Origin: Artemisia argyi
Lineage: Eukaryota; Streptophyta; Magnoliopsida; Asterales; Asteraceae
Length of the DNA stretch: 64,000 bases
Direction: 5' to 3'
Assembly (NCBI GenBank): GCA_030686995.1
Contig: JARVZY010002393.1
Span: 310,001-374,000, forward strand
The translations under genes and the position numbers were made by a program. The notes under the pieces are model-generated. The model did not search any database. It had not been told where the DNA came from and saw nothing but the letters and a program-made list of their open reading frames with translations. Shown in pieces: positions 1 through 12,534 of this stretch. The stretch's first letter is position 1; the number at the start of each line of letters is the position of its first letter.

Positions 1-1933
1 TTTTTGTATGTTAACGTTGTGTATTGTGCAAAAGCATTTAAAGTCGTTATCAGTCATTACTTAACGTTTTCCCATTTCTTATGTTAAATGAGTTAGACAT
101 TGAACATGTTCCTGTCGTGAATTTTGTTTCTACTTTTGTATTAGTTTGGTAATTTGGAATTAGGGTGCTTGTATAAGTATGGAAACGTCTTTAACTTGTT
201 TCCTTTCCCGAGTTTGTTCTGATAGGGGTATTAGATGGGGTAGTTATGCAGAAATTACTTATGAACTAACTAGCCCTTTGCCAGTTTATTTTTTCTATCG
301 GGACATTATCTTGGTGTTATACATGAATGCTTATTTGATATCTTGTAGACTGCCCTGTTTGTGCTTTTGAACTGCTAACCTTTTGTTTAAACTAAAGTTG
401 ATAGTGCTTATGGATCTTTTTGTGTATCTTTAACCGCTCTAAACAAAGTTTGTTTTGTGTATGCTATGATGGTTGTAAGCTGGATTATGATTTATTATTA
501 AAGTAATTCATCCCACGTAATTTGAACTATTGGATACGTCCTGTTTGTAATTGACTCTTCCATGAGACATGTGTTTATTTATTTATTCATTTTTATGTTA
601 ATGTTGTATATTGAATAAAAGCATACAAAGTCATTATCGGTCATTCTCAACATTTTCCTTTCTTTTGTCAGTGAATAAGACATAGAACATGTTCTTGTCA
701 CGTCTTAGTTTCTTATTTTGTATCAGTTTTCTGATTTAGATGTAGAATATCTCTTTAAATATGGCCACTTTAGTAAATCATTTCCTTTTCTGAGTTCGTG
801 ACAGTTGGGATATGATAAGGGATGGTTACACGCACATTTACTTATTAGCCGCCTATACTTTCTACAATTATATTTTTTTCTCGGGTTTTTGACTAACTAA
901 TAGTCTTCAAAAAGCTTATTTACCATTATGTAGCTTATTTAAGAATATTGACTATTATATAGTGTTACTTTCCAATTTTGATAATATAACTCGGTCTTTT
1001 ATTGATTTTTCGTTAAAAACAAATCACAAACTTTACCACCTTTATCTGCTCATCATTATCGTTACATTATATTATGAATCGTCTAAAAAAGTCTTCTACT
1101 GATGACCTCTACTAAATGTAAAATCTTATATTATGCGTACGTGTTAAATTATTTTTAGACCGTTAGACGTCTCCACGATTAGTTAATTTTTTTATGATTT
1201 GTGTTTTTAAATTGCTTTCGATCGCATAGAGTACTTGTAGAACTTCGTGACACTCATTATTTAGAATTCATTTGTATGGTTAACTGATTGCGTTACATGT
1301 TGATTATTGTGTTTTGTAACCAATTTTGTGTTTTAATATTGTTTTGGTAAAACTGATTGGTGCGTGGGACGATACATATAGATCGATCGACTATGACTCT
1401 ATATCATGATTGATGATCCATGCACAAATATATATATTAACTTGAAATTTAGTGAACATATCAGCTAGTTTTGTCCTTCCAAATTTTAACAATATATATG
1501 TAGAAAATTAGTTTAAAAATCTTGAATGATCTTTTTTAGGGGAAAAAGTGTAATCAATTTTCTTTTATTGTTCGTTAATTTTCTGTATTAAACTATTAAA
1601 GTGGGAGAATATCTAAAAAAAACACAAACATAGTGGTGAATATTTTTGAACAAAAACACAATGGTAAATAAGTTTTTTAGAAACAACCGGTTGGTAAAAA
1701 AAACTCCTTTTTTCTTTGTGTAGACATTATCTTATTGTTAGATTTGGATATTTTTACATGGTAGTCTTTTGGTTCCGTATAAATTAACTTCTCTAAAAGA
1801 ATATAACTCCCTATAAAATGTGATTTTCCATGTCGAGTTTATAATTAAGGTGTTTAGTGTTTTGTTAAAGTTGTATATATACTTGGGGTAAATTTTGACA
1901 AGTTTTTCTTTACTTTTGTTTATTTTACTATAG
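1..1933 (+). other. Intron/5' part of MAP70 gene without visible exon
   Basis: This stretch precedes the first recognisable MAP70 exon and ends in a 3' splice site (TATTTTACTATAG at 1921-1933). The roughly 95 N-terminal residues expected of a MAP70 protein are not encoded here in any frame I read, so the first coding exon probably lies upstream and this is a long first intron. It is AT-rich and holds a diverged internal duplication (separate entry). I see no other gene or element in it. Confidence 0.6.
5..820 (+). repeat. Diverged direct duplication inside the first MAP70 intron
   Basis: Bases 5-240 and 593-820 align over most of their length. Shared landmarks in the same order are GTTAA-GTTGT-TATTG, AAAAGCAT, AAAGTC-TTATC-GTCATT, GACAT-GAACATGTTC, and a final TTTCCTTT-C-GAGTT. 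Identity looks like three quarters by eye. The spacer (about 350 bp) is not duplicated. Confidence 0.7.
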
Positions 1934-4561
1934 CTAACTGAAGAATTGTCGAAGGTGGATGAGAAGCTGAAGTTGACAGAATCTCTTCTAGACAGCAAAG
2001 TATTAACCGAGTCACTTATATCCTCTACTGTATTTACATTTTGTACATCACAAGTTGAAATGAGTCATGATGCATTTTGCTTGTGTAGACTCTTGAGGTC
2101 AAGAAAATCAACGATGAAAAGAAAGCATCTATGGCAGCTCAATTTGCAGCAGAAGCCACTCTGCGAAGAGTTCATGCTGCTCAAAAAGATGATGATATGC
2201 CACCAATTGAAGCCATCCTTGCGCCTTTGGAGGCTGAGCTCAAGCTCGCTCGACAAGAGGTACGAGTTCTTCTTTTTGGCTTGAAGCATAATGTTGGTAA
2301 TCTCAATAAGTTGACACTTCATTTATTTTTTTTGCCCCCAGATTGCAAAACTACAAGATGATAACAAAGCATTAGATAGATTGACCAAGTCAAAAGAGGC
2401 AGCTTTACTTGAAGCTGAGAGGACTGTTCAGGTTGCATTGGCAAAGGCATCTATGGTGGATGATCTGCAGAACAAGAACCAGGAGCTGATGAAGCAAATA
2501 GAAATTTGCCAGGTATGGTGTTGTTGATCTTCTGATATTCTCTTTTTGAGTTCTCATAGGCCTTTAATTGGTATTCATATATTTTCTAATACATATCCTG
2601 TCCATTGGTACTCATTACCAGGAGGAAAATAAAATTATGGATAAGATGCATCGACAGAAGGTTGCTGAGGTTGAAAAGCTTACACAAACTGTACGTGAGC
2701 TTGAAGAAGCTGTTCTTGCTGGTGGTGCTGCTGCCAATGCAGTGAGGGATTACCAACGAAAAGTCCAAGAAATGAATGTAGGGAATAATGACAATCTATC
2801 CTCACAGCTGATTAATGTTACACATTCTTTTAGTCAGCATAACTAATATGTTGATGTTCAACAAATAGGAGGAACGAAAAACTCTGGACAGGGAGCTAGC
2901 TCGTGCAAAAGTTACAGCAAATAGAGTAGCGACAGTTGTAGCTAACGAATGGAAAGATGCTAATGATAAAGTCATGCCAGTAAAACAATGGCTCGAGGAA
3001 AGAAGATTCTTGCAGGTATAACATATTTGCTGGCGTTGGGATATGGAATCAACAGTTCCATGATTTTCGTTTCTTTTAAGTGTTTTTTTTTTTTTTTTTT
3101 TTTTTTTTTTCGCTGTTGACTTTTCAGTGTCTAGGTTTGACTTTGGTACTCTTCTGTTAATAGGGTGAGATGCAGCAACTGCGTGATAAGCTAGCTATAA
3201 CAGAGCGTGCTGCAAGATCTGAAGCACAGTTAAAAGTAAATTTCTGTTGATAAGGATTTCTTAGAGGTGGCAAGATGGCTGGGTCAGGCGGTTGGATAAC
3301 GGGCCAAATCGGTTTTGGGTTGAAATTGGATATTTTTGTATTGTTAAAATATGAACTTGGCTTGGCACGCAAGACAAGCATTTTTTGTCGTTACTTATTT
3401 TTCAATGAAAACTTATTAATGCTTAATTATGATTAAGAACATTATCACAATATCGACACTTTTGAGTTATAGGATTTAGGAGGTTGTATGCATTAGAAAG
3501 GAATTTAGGCAGCTATCATCCCGTGTTGACCCTTTTAAGCCATTCCTGTTTTAGCTTCTGATTTGATCTATTCGACCTATTCAAGGGTCAAAAATGCCAC
3601 ATGTAGCATTTCTTTATCAGTGTCTATATTATTTGATAGCTAACATTTTGAATATTTTTCTTTAAACTTTTAGGAAAAGTTTCAGTTGCGACTTAGAGTA
3701 CTTGAAGACACTCTAAGGTCACCTAACCCCATCAACCGTATCAGCTCCTCAGATGGAAAAAGCATGAGCAATGGTCCTTCACGCCGCCAGTCTTTAGGTG
3801 GAGCTGACAACTTTGCCAAGTTGCCCTCCAATGGGTTTTTGCATAAAAGATCACCATCTTTTCAGATGAGATCTTCACTTTCTGCTGGTTCCAGTTCTAT
3901 ATTAAAACACGCAAAAGGCACATCAAAGTCATTTGATGGTGGTACAAGATCACTCGACAGGAGTAAACTTACCTCAAATGGATCAAAAAGTCCGACCTTT
4001 AATCTTATGCAATCCCGTGAGGAAATCCCAATAAAAAACCCAGATGATAAATCAAGTGAACTCCCGGGTGTCGAAACTGAAGATACCGTACCGGGATTGT
4101 TATATGATTTGCTGCAAAAAGAGGTGATTGCTTTGAGGAAAGCCGGGCATGAGAAGGATCAAAGCCTTAAAGACAAAGATGATGCCATTGAGGTTGATAT
4201 CTTTTTCTTTTTTCTATTCTATTACTTTTTCATAAATTATTCTGATCTTAGTATTGCTTTCAGATGCTAGCCAAGAAAGTAGACACATTAACCAAAGCTA
4301 TGGAGGTTGAGGCTAAAAAGATGAGAAGGGAGGTAGCTGCAATGGAGAAAGAGGTAGCTGCTATGCGTGTTGACAAAGAACAGGATAACCGGGCGAAACG
4401 GTTTGGTAGTTCCAAGGGTTCAATGAATAGCTCTCAGATAAATCCAGCCAGGTATACATCATTTTATCAGCTATTTTTCTTGTCTGCATTTATGATGCGA
4501 ATTTGTATGACAAACAGACCAAGAAATTGACTATTTTGGATTTCCTGTTTTCATCGTATGA

Positions 4562-4627
<66 letters not shown>

Positions 4628-5917
4628 AACTTTTGTGTAAATAGGAAATCAACATACTTGATCAATGTGTTTATCTATGGCAATCCTTTATATTACTTTC
4701 CTTATGACAACTTATTATATAACTGTCTTCAAGTCAGTGGAAAGATTGAACCATGGATGGTAAATTTTGCGGGGTTGTGTCCGGTATCTGGTTGGATATC
4801 GGTTCAGGTCGAAATCTGTATTTAAAATGGGCCAAACAGCCAAACATGTCATGGGTGGGTTAAGTCATCAAGCAAAACTTTTCAGTCCCCTTGGTTAATG
4901 CAAAAATATGTGTATATTTTAAAAGCTTATTGCCTCACAAGCTTGAACTTTCTCATAACTGTTGACTACCCATTTCCACTTCCCATCCTCCTAACTTGAA
5001 AACCCTTACTTTATAGGGTTTTACGATTGAGAGGGAGTCGGAATTGGTGGTGGGATGTGAAACGGTTATGAGAAAGTGAAGTGAGTGAGGTAGCAATAAG
5101 GCTTTAGTAACTTGCACACATAATTTGCATCAAGTAAGATTATATGTGTATATTTTAAAAGCTTATTGCCTCACGAGCTTGAACTTTCTCATAATTGTTG
5201 ACAACCCACTTACCTTTCGCATCCTTCCTAACTTTAAAACCCTTAGTTTATAGGGTTTTGCAATTGACGGGGTCGGAAACTCGAAATAGGTGGTGGGATG
5301 TGTAACGGTTATGAGAAAGTTAAGTGAGTGAGGTAGCAATAAGATATGCAGAGACCACTTATGAAACCCATTTTGCCACCTCTAAGATATGCAGAGAAGA
5401 GGAACATTGTTATCAACTTTTAGGGGGTTGGCTGGTAGCTTAATATTGTGTTTTATCTTACCTTTATATTAAGTAATTAGGTTTACGCACTTTTACAAAG
5501 CCAAAGAATTAGAAATTTGTTTCTTAATCTGCTCGTAACTTAATAATTTTGGCATGGGAGGTAAGACAGAGTTATGGATGGCCAGTTTAAAAAGTTTACC
5601 AAATTTCTTAAAAAATTTCGTTTGGTTTTGGTTTTGCTTATCAAGGTGCCTTCATTAATTTTTTGGCAAAGAAAATATAACATACACTAATCCTTCAACT
5701 GTGTTTAAGAAATATCCGTTGGACTGAAAGATCTCAAATGGTGACAACAAGCTCAGCTGAAAATAACATGAACATTGAAATCTAATAGTGACTGATTTTC
5801 TTGACATTGGTTTCTTGCTGTACGGCCAAACCTGCATGAGTTAAAGCATAATTAATCACCTCTCTTGATCTTTGCAGGAACATGGTGCGCAGTGGGTCGA
5901 CAAGAAGCACCCAATAA
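1934..5917 (+). CDS. MAP70: MAP70-family microtubule-associated protein, 3' nine exons
   Basis: MAP70 proteins are plant-specific coiled-coil proteins that bind cortical microtubules and help pattern secondary wall bands. Exons with GT-AG borders: 1934-1999, 2089-2259, 2342-2512, 2622-2777, 2869-3015, 3164-3235, 3674-4192, 4264-4451 and 5878-5917 (stop TAA 5915-5917), encoding about 509 residues in one open frame. Family landmarks are clear: LTEELSKVDEKLKLTESLL, AAQFAAEATLRRVHAAQKDD, MPPIEAILAPLEAELKLARQ, VRELEEAVLAGGAAANAVRD, NEWKDANDKVMPVKQWLEER, and the C-terminal KKVDTLTKAMEVEAKKMRRE block ending GSTRSTQ. Heptad-rich helix dominates the first 250 visible residues; a Ser-rich linker follows (exon 7). 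Full MAP70 proteins are about 600 residues, so about 95 N-terminal residues are missing upstream. No frameshift or stop was found, so this copy looks functional. MAP70-1/-2 type cannot be resolved by eye. Confidence 0.93.
3083..3110. repeat. Poly-T tract in MAP70 intron 5
   Basis: An uninterrupted run of about 28 T lies in the intron between exons 2869-3015 and 3164-3235. It may mark a homopolymer length uncertainty in the assembly. Confidence 0.8.
4562..4624. repeat. Compound (TG)n(TA)n microsatellite
   Basis: About 20 bp of TG repeat run directly into about 40 bp of TA repeat in the last MAP70 intron. The open frame across it encodes only alternating residues and is not a gene. Confidence 0.95.
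4900..5345. mobile_element. Two tandem foldback (MITE-like) units in the last MAP70 intron
   Basis: Two units of about 180 bp (4923-5103 and 5160-5343) share the same start (AGCTTATTGCCTCAC), core (AAAACCCTTA, TATAGGGTTTT) and end (GAGGTAGCAATAAG). Each unit is itself an inverted repeat: ATTGCCTCAC...CTTTCTCATAA at the left against TTATGAGAAAGT...GTGAGGTAGCAAT at the right. The flank TATGTGTATATTTTAAAAGC is also repeated before each unit, so the pair probably arose by tandem duplication including flank rather than by two insertions. Confidence 0.65.
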
Positions 5918-6660
5918 CATTACAAAACATACACTAGGCTCCTGTTCTTCAACCTATCCTTTTTACCTTTTTACTATTTTACCATTATTATGGTGGATAT
6001 GAACTTGTAACTAGCATACAACACACCTGATGTCTTCCAAGTACTGTAAAGATGAAAAATGAAACAGAAGTTGGAGCAAGAGATGTCTGTTGGCTGGGTG
6101 CTGAATTTGGTTTGCATTCTTACTAATTCATAGAAATCGCTAGAAAAAAGTGGTGGGACATCAAAGCCAAGCCAACCTTCCGGCAGGTGGCTGTGTGGTT
6201 TGTATAGGTAGCTTTGGTATGGGTCAAAATGGGTCGTGTTGACCTGACCTGTAGTTTGCAGTCCAATATTTTGTTACATGCAGCAGCTGCTGCTTACTTT
6301 CATCGGGTTGTTAATATAGTTGTAATCAGAAGGAAGGAAAAGGCGAGTTTGAGGTGTCGTATTTCTATGATTGTTGAATGTATTCTTATTCATAGTTTTC
6401 TGATTTAGCAGTTACTAGTATAAAGTTTATAACACATTTGGTATAACTTATTATATTTATTGTTTGTTTTATGGTGTTGGTATTGAGTTGGATATAATAT
6501 TGATATTGAGGTTTTTAGTTTACTTAAAATTTAAAAATCTTAAAATTTGACGCGTACAAAAGAGCTAGGACCAGGGAGTTAAAGACTGGGTCAAGATTGT
6601 TAGTTCTTGACCGAATACAAGAAGCGTATTGTTGGTTGACTCGTAAGTTAAAGATTAATG
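5918..6660 (+). other. MAP70 3' untranslated region and downstream flank
   Basis: This follows the MAP70 stop. It is moderately GC-rich for the window up to about 6400, as expected of a 3' UTR, then AT-rich. I did not find a convincing canonical AATAAA site at a fixed position, and no further gene. Confidence 0.4.
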
Positions 6661-6688
6661 AGTTAACTAAAGGTGTCCGCGTTATTGA

Positions 6689-6689
<1 letters not shown>

Positions 6690-6736
<47 letters not shown>
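6690..6736. repeat. (ATT)n microsatellite
   Basis: About 15 ATT units in a row, seen directly. The open frame through it is an artefact of the repeat. Confidence 0.95.
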
Positions 6737-6737
<1 letters not shown>

Positions 6738-6766
6738 TTCTTTTTTTGATCCAACATTATTGGTTC

Positions 6767-6898
6767 AGTTACGTAAAATCTCAGAAAAGTAGATTTGACG
6801 TGTGGGTAGACTAAATTCGCTCTTTACGTATTTCTTTCTGTCTCAGAAAAGTAGATTTGATATGTGGGTAGACTAAATTCTTTATTTCTTTCTGTCTC
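6767..6898 (+). repeat. Short tandem duplication, period about 70 bp
   Basis: The block starting TCAGAAAAGTAGATTTGA and containing GTGGGTAGACTAAATTC then TTTCTTTCTGTCTC occurs twice, near 6780 and 6843. The second copy lacks a few bases around CGCTCTTTACG. Confidence 0.85.
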
Positions 6899-7500
6899 CG
6901 TAATGTTGTCTATTTTTTTTTGTATTATGATGGTACGTGTCAAAGATAAATTGTCCATTTTAAATTTGACGAGTAACTTCTTTTAAGGTAATGATAAATA
7001 CATGAGGTGCAAATTGATAACTATTTTCAAAGTCATTTACTCTACTATTTCGTGCATTTTATGACATTTTATCTCTTGTATTGGTTAAAATCTTTATTTG
7101 GTTTTTAAGTCTTGTACTATGCATTTGTTAGAAACGTAAAAAAATTTGGGCTCATTTGAACGAAGTTTGGAAGAAAAAGACAAAAGTTCAGCCTTTTGGA
7201 CGGGCATATGTGACGCCGTCATCAAACATGTCTAAAAAGTGAATCTTTTTGACATTTTTTGTGACCAACCAATGTGTGGTGAGTGGTGACCGACATCGTG
7301 ACGTAGTCACGAAAGTGGTCACAACTTCGCGCGAAGTACCAAATTTTGTTTTGACCATAACTTCTTCATACGAACTTGAATGTAGATGATTCAAAAGGCC
7401 ACGCTAAGAGAACGGGAAGATCTACAACTTTGGAAAAAACGAGCTAAAGCCGTCACTTGTTAAATGTGACGTCGTCACAAAGCCGACACAACAAAAACCT

Positions 7501-7508
7501 TATAAATA
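7501..7508 (+). promoter_or_regulatory. TATA box of the relic LTR
   Basis: TATAAATAG lies at the U3/R position expected of an LTR and is followed by a CT-rich leader. It is inferred from sequence only. Confidence 0.45.
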
Positions 7509-8243
7509 GAACCTCATAACTTCGTTTTTTTCTTCCCAAGCCCAAAACCCTAAATCCGATTCTAGGGTTTAGGTTGGTGTTTTTTTAGCAACTTCGGAGG
7601 TCTTATTTAATCCATAAACATCTTGTAATGGTTTGTCTATCGATTTATATCTTAATCTTTAATTCTTATTGTTGATTATGATTTTTCTTCATTGATTATG
7701 CTTGGCCAATTCATCTAGTTTTTATCTAAGATTGCATGAAACTTGCTTGTGTATAATTATATATATTGTTTTATTGATTGGTGAATGAGATTTACTTACT
7801 GAAACTAGTATAGGAACTGTCACACCCCCAAAATGTTGCAGTGAAATGGTAACCGGGGCTTGATGTTCATAGCACAAAGTCAAGAATACAAAGAATGACC
7901 TCTAAAATGAGATGTTTTAAAAAGATACATCATTTGATAAATTGAAACATCATAAGTTTTCAAATACAATTGTTGTCAAGTTACACATCAGCATAAAAAG
8001 TGTTTTCGGAAAAACATAGTTAAATAATATATAAAGTCCATGTAGTAAAAACTTTGTAAATGTTACCGCAAACGACGTCTTTATGTATGGACCCCATGTA
8101 TGCTAGACCAAGCAAATCTTAAGCACCTGAGAAATACTTGTTATAAATGTCAACATAACGTTGGTGAGTTAATAGGTTTAAGTGAATGTAAATGTCGTGC
8201 GGACCATAAGATTTCCATGTATGACCATTATAACAAATACAAT

Positions 8244-8625
8244 GTCATAAAAAAAAAAGGGAAAATGATAAAAAAAAATATATATTTTTTCCCATTGTAA
8301 CATAAAACTTGACATTTTTTGTTATTGTATGTACTAAGCGTCGCATCGTTAGTCCTTTACACTAACGGTCATTAGTAAATAACTTAAAATTCCGTTTTCT
8401 TATGTTTTTATACGTTTTCATCCGTTTTCTTACGTTTTTGTCCGATTTTACACATTTTCGTCTGTTTTTACATATTTTCGTCATTTTTTTACGTTTTCGT
8501 CTGTTTCTGCACGTTTTCGTCTGTTTTTACACGTTTTCATTCATTTTCTTACGTTTTCATCCATTTTCATACGTTTTCATCCGTTTTTACACGTTTTCGT
8601 CTGCTTTTACACGTAAAAAACAAAC

Positions 8626-8688
<63 letters not shown>

Positions 8689-9420
8689 TTCATACGTTTT
8701 TATCCGTGTTCGTCTATTATTATATGTTTTCTTCTGTTTTTCTTATATTTTATCCGTTTTCATCTATTTTTATACATATAATATGTATGAAAACGGATAA
8801 AAATATATGAAAATGGATAATAACATATGAAAACTTGACATTTGATTTTAAATCATGATTTTGACCCTTTTTTGTTCCGAATCATCAAAAGTGTAAAACA
8901 CGAAAGTTGTCCGGAATAATGTTTTACATCAAGACTCGCGAGATTTTAACCTGAAATTGCAAAACAATGACCGTTTACTACCAAAACTTAAGCGGTTTTT
9001 GACCAAATTTATAAGTTTGTTGATTTACACAACTTATAACTTATAAGATTTACAAGAGTTTATAAAACCGCTTAAGTTTTGGTAGTAAACAATCATTGTT
9101 TTGCAATTTCAGGTTAAAATCTCGCGATTTTTGATGTAAACCATCATTCAAGACAACTTTCGTATTTTACACTTTTGATGATTCTGACTAGAAAAGTGTC
9201 ATAATCGTGATTTAAAATCAAATATCAAGTTTTCATACGTGATTCTGACTAGAAAAGGGTCATATATTTTTATCCGTTTTCATACATATTATATGTATAA
9301 AATGGATGAAATCGGATAAAATGTAAGAAAAACGGAGGAAAACGTATAATAATATATGAAAATGAATAAAAGTGTGTGAACACGGATAAAAACGTATGAA
9401 CGCGGATAAAAACGTATGAA

Positions 9421-9491
<71 letters not shown>

Positions 9492-9919
9492 GAAAACGAT
9501 CGAAAGCATGTAAAAACAGACGAAAACATATAAAGACGGACGAAAACGTGTAAAAGCAGATGAAAACGTATAAAAACGGATGGGAATGTAAGAAAACATA
9601 CGAACACGTGTAAAAACGGATGAAAACGTATAAAACGAATGAAAACGTAAGAAAACGGACGAAAACGTGTAAAAATAGATGAAAACGTAAAAAACAAGAC
9701 GGAAACGGACGAAAATGTGTAAAATCGGGAAAAAAACGTAAGAAAACGTGTAAAATCGGAAGAAAATGGAATTTTAAGTTATTTACTAACGACCGTTAGT
9801 GTAAAGGACTAACAATGCGACGCTTAGTACATACAATAACAAAAAAATGTCAAGTTTTGTGTTACAATGAAAAAAAAAATAGTTGGCAACATACAATGAG
9901 AAAAAGTGTCAAGTTTAAT

Positions 9920-9964
<45 letters not shown>

Positions 9965-9980
9965 CATTTTCCCTAAAAAA
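8244..9980. mobile_element. Large foldback element with 9-bp target duplication
   Basis: Two arms of about 750 bp are inverted copies of each other. AGTCCTTTACACTAACGG at about 8351 pairs with CCGTTAGTGTAAAGGACT at about 9792, and GTTTACTACCAAAACTTAAG at about 8972 pairs with CTTAAGTTTTGGTAGTAAAC at about 9071. The centre is near 9030. Each arm carries its own ATT/AAT microsatellite (8627-8688 and 9420-9491), so the repeat was present before the palindrome formed or was copied with it. AAATACAAT occurs at 8235-8243 and 9981-9989, a 9-bp target duplication as expected of Mutator-like elements. The element sits inside solo LTR 1. The GTTTTCGTCC-like frames in the arms are low-complexity, not genes. 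Confidence 0.75.
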
Positions 9981-10038
9981 AAATACAATTGCCCTAAGCT
10001 CGTGGCCCCGAAGCCTTAACGTGTTCTGTATGCGATTT

Positions 10039-10193
<155 letters not shown>

Positions 10194-11030
10194 GTGTCTA
10201 GCCAAACACCTAATGTTCCCAAATGATATGCGTCTGTTTACCCATTTGGTACGACCAACCCGGATGAGGGTGTCAACCCAATAGATCTATTCACAACATT
10301 CACGCTTACAAGTAATTAACGGTTCATGATAAATGGGGAGTTAATGGCTAATTTGGTAACTTAAGCAATACGTAAATGTTTTATGCACTTGCGTCCGTAT
10401 GTAAAATCAAGCAATGTATTCTCACTCCAAGCATTTCAAAATAAGTATAAACGAGTAAATATGGGGCTACGAAACTCACCTCAAGCAATCAAAGTGTTCA
10501 GAATAGTATGACGTAGAATAACGACAAGGAATTCTAAACACGACCTAGAATAATAAGTCATTTTAGAAACGATGCGACATGTACTAAATGAATATGAGTT
10601 TTACAAAGTTTTATAACCCTTATACACTTGTAGTGAGGTTTTATAAAGTTACATAGGTCAAACGTTTAAGAAAAATAGTCAAAATGTGTTCTTAACACTT
10701 TAAAAACCCTAAAAATAAGTTGTGTTACTTATTAAGTTAATCCCGACTTCAAATGAAGGTATCTATTTCGTTTTAAGCTCGTTTTTGTATGCTTAACTCT
10801 CTAAACGCAGGTAATTATGTCTACTCTCATTATTTCAAGACCTCTATTTGAGAAAACATGTTTTGGATATAAATTTATACCTATTTAAATACGGACCTAC
10901 TATTAACACTTTTCAGAATTTTTCCAATTTCATCGAGCTATTTTTCCCTCGTTTTATAATGAAATCACTTGGTTCAAAAGCCTTGGTTCATCTTTTTTGA
11001 GTTTACTTTCTAAAAAATTAAGCCACTTGT

Positions 11031-11137
11031 CCTGGCCGCCCCCCGCCGCCGCCCAGCCCCCCGCCGCCCCGCCCCCGCCGGGCGGCCCCGCCGCACCCCC
11101 GCCCCCGACGCCCGCCGCCGCCCCCACCCCCCCCCCA
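11031..11137. other. Extreme C-rich island in AT-rich DNA
   Basis: About 105 bp consist almost only of C and G in CCGCCG/CCCCC runs, between AT-rich LTR sequence on both sides. It encodes nothing and has no CpG-island-like flanks. A C-tract scrambled by sequencing or consensus error is as likely as real DNA. A G-run at 12019-12047 in the same element may have the same cause. Confidence 0.6.
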
Positions 11138-12534
11138 TTTTAGAAAATCAAAAGTACACACAAGTGTCAAAGCTGTCCAAAATCAGAAAAGATAACCCGA
11201 CTTCTCAGGGTCGTATCTCCTTCGTTACTTAACTTCACGACTCTATCCAGCTTGATGTGGTTAGGTCTAGGTGTCCTCTACCAAAGTTATGTTTATCATT
11301 TTCCCCATCTAGAGTCCATAGTGGTCTTTTTCATGAATTACAAATGGAACTTAGTTCGTGTTAGTTTTGGACAACCAATTGAATATCATTTATTAAAAAT
11401 ATTAAATCCACTCCAAAAATTACAAAAATTCCACGTGGAACATCCTAAGACATATATTTAAGTGTGTGTAAATTGGCTTTGCCCAGAAAAATATTTAAGA
11501 TAGTTTTCTATAGTGCTAATTTTGACTGTTCAAAGCTGTCGAGAATTAGGGTTTAGCAAACTTATGTTTTAATCCAATTTCAACATAAACAAGTCTATGC
11601 AGGTGATATAAAAGAACATGGAATGATATATAAGTGTAAAAATAAGTATATAATGGGTATGAAAAGTTTACAAGGAGTTGGTGGTGATTAGTGAATCAAG
11701 AACACAAAGAAACTTTAACAAACCCAAGATTTTGAACCAAGAACTCTTGCTTTCAAACCAACCCTTAATTTAATACTTAACCAATGAAACCAAGCTCAAA
11801 TTTACCTTGCCCTAGACCTTGTGGATGTCGAATATAAGAGAGAAAGAAAGAGTGTGTTAGTGTTTAGATTTGGTGTGAATAAGAAGTAGTTAGGTATGGT
11901 TCTATATATAGTAACGGTAAGGTATATATCTTATTTTGGGTAGCATAATAACATCTTAACCTTAATTGGACTTTGAGTATGCTTGGGGTTGGAGAGGCTC
12001 TTTGAGTTATAAACCTAAGGGGGGGGGGGGGGTCGGGGGGAGGGATAATCACAAGCTTTCTAGTCACATGTTTACATATGCATATGGTGTGTCATTAAAG
12101 TGGTAAGTTAGGATATCAAGATAGGATGGCTATATTGGTATTTCTTCTTTGGGGTGTGAGTAAAGGGGCGGCAAAGAGATGAGGGGGAGGGATGATTATT
12201 TGAATTTTTGGTGTATAATGTATAAGTATAAGTGTGTATATAAACATAGTAAGGTGGTGATGTGTAATGCATGCATAAATAAATGTAAATGTTTTAAATA
12301 AAATCTGTAAAACCAAATGCATGAACTCATAAAACATGCTTGTAAAAGTCATATGACACATAGTTGACATAGACTAAACTTAGTCTAGTGCCGGTTTATG
12401 TTAAATGTTGTTTTCTGGTTTACGCGATTTAACTTAACGGTTAAACATAAAAGTATAATTTCAAGTATTCAAAGTAAATAGTTTTAAGTTTATAGACGAG
12501 TAATGACCTGAAAAATACGAGTTGTTACAGGAAC

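Noticed and set aside
179..370. 63-codon frame in the first MAP70 intron
   Set aside because: No similarity to MAP70 or any family I know; composition matches intron, and the frame is not kept in the duplicated block at 593-820.
8402..9697. Phe/Arg/Val-rich open frames on both arms
   Set aside because: They are low-complexity translations of the foldback arms' repeated GTTTTCGTCC/ATACGTTTT words, mirrored on opposite strands; no domain.
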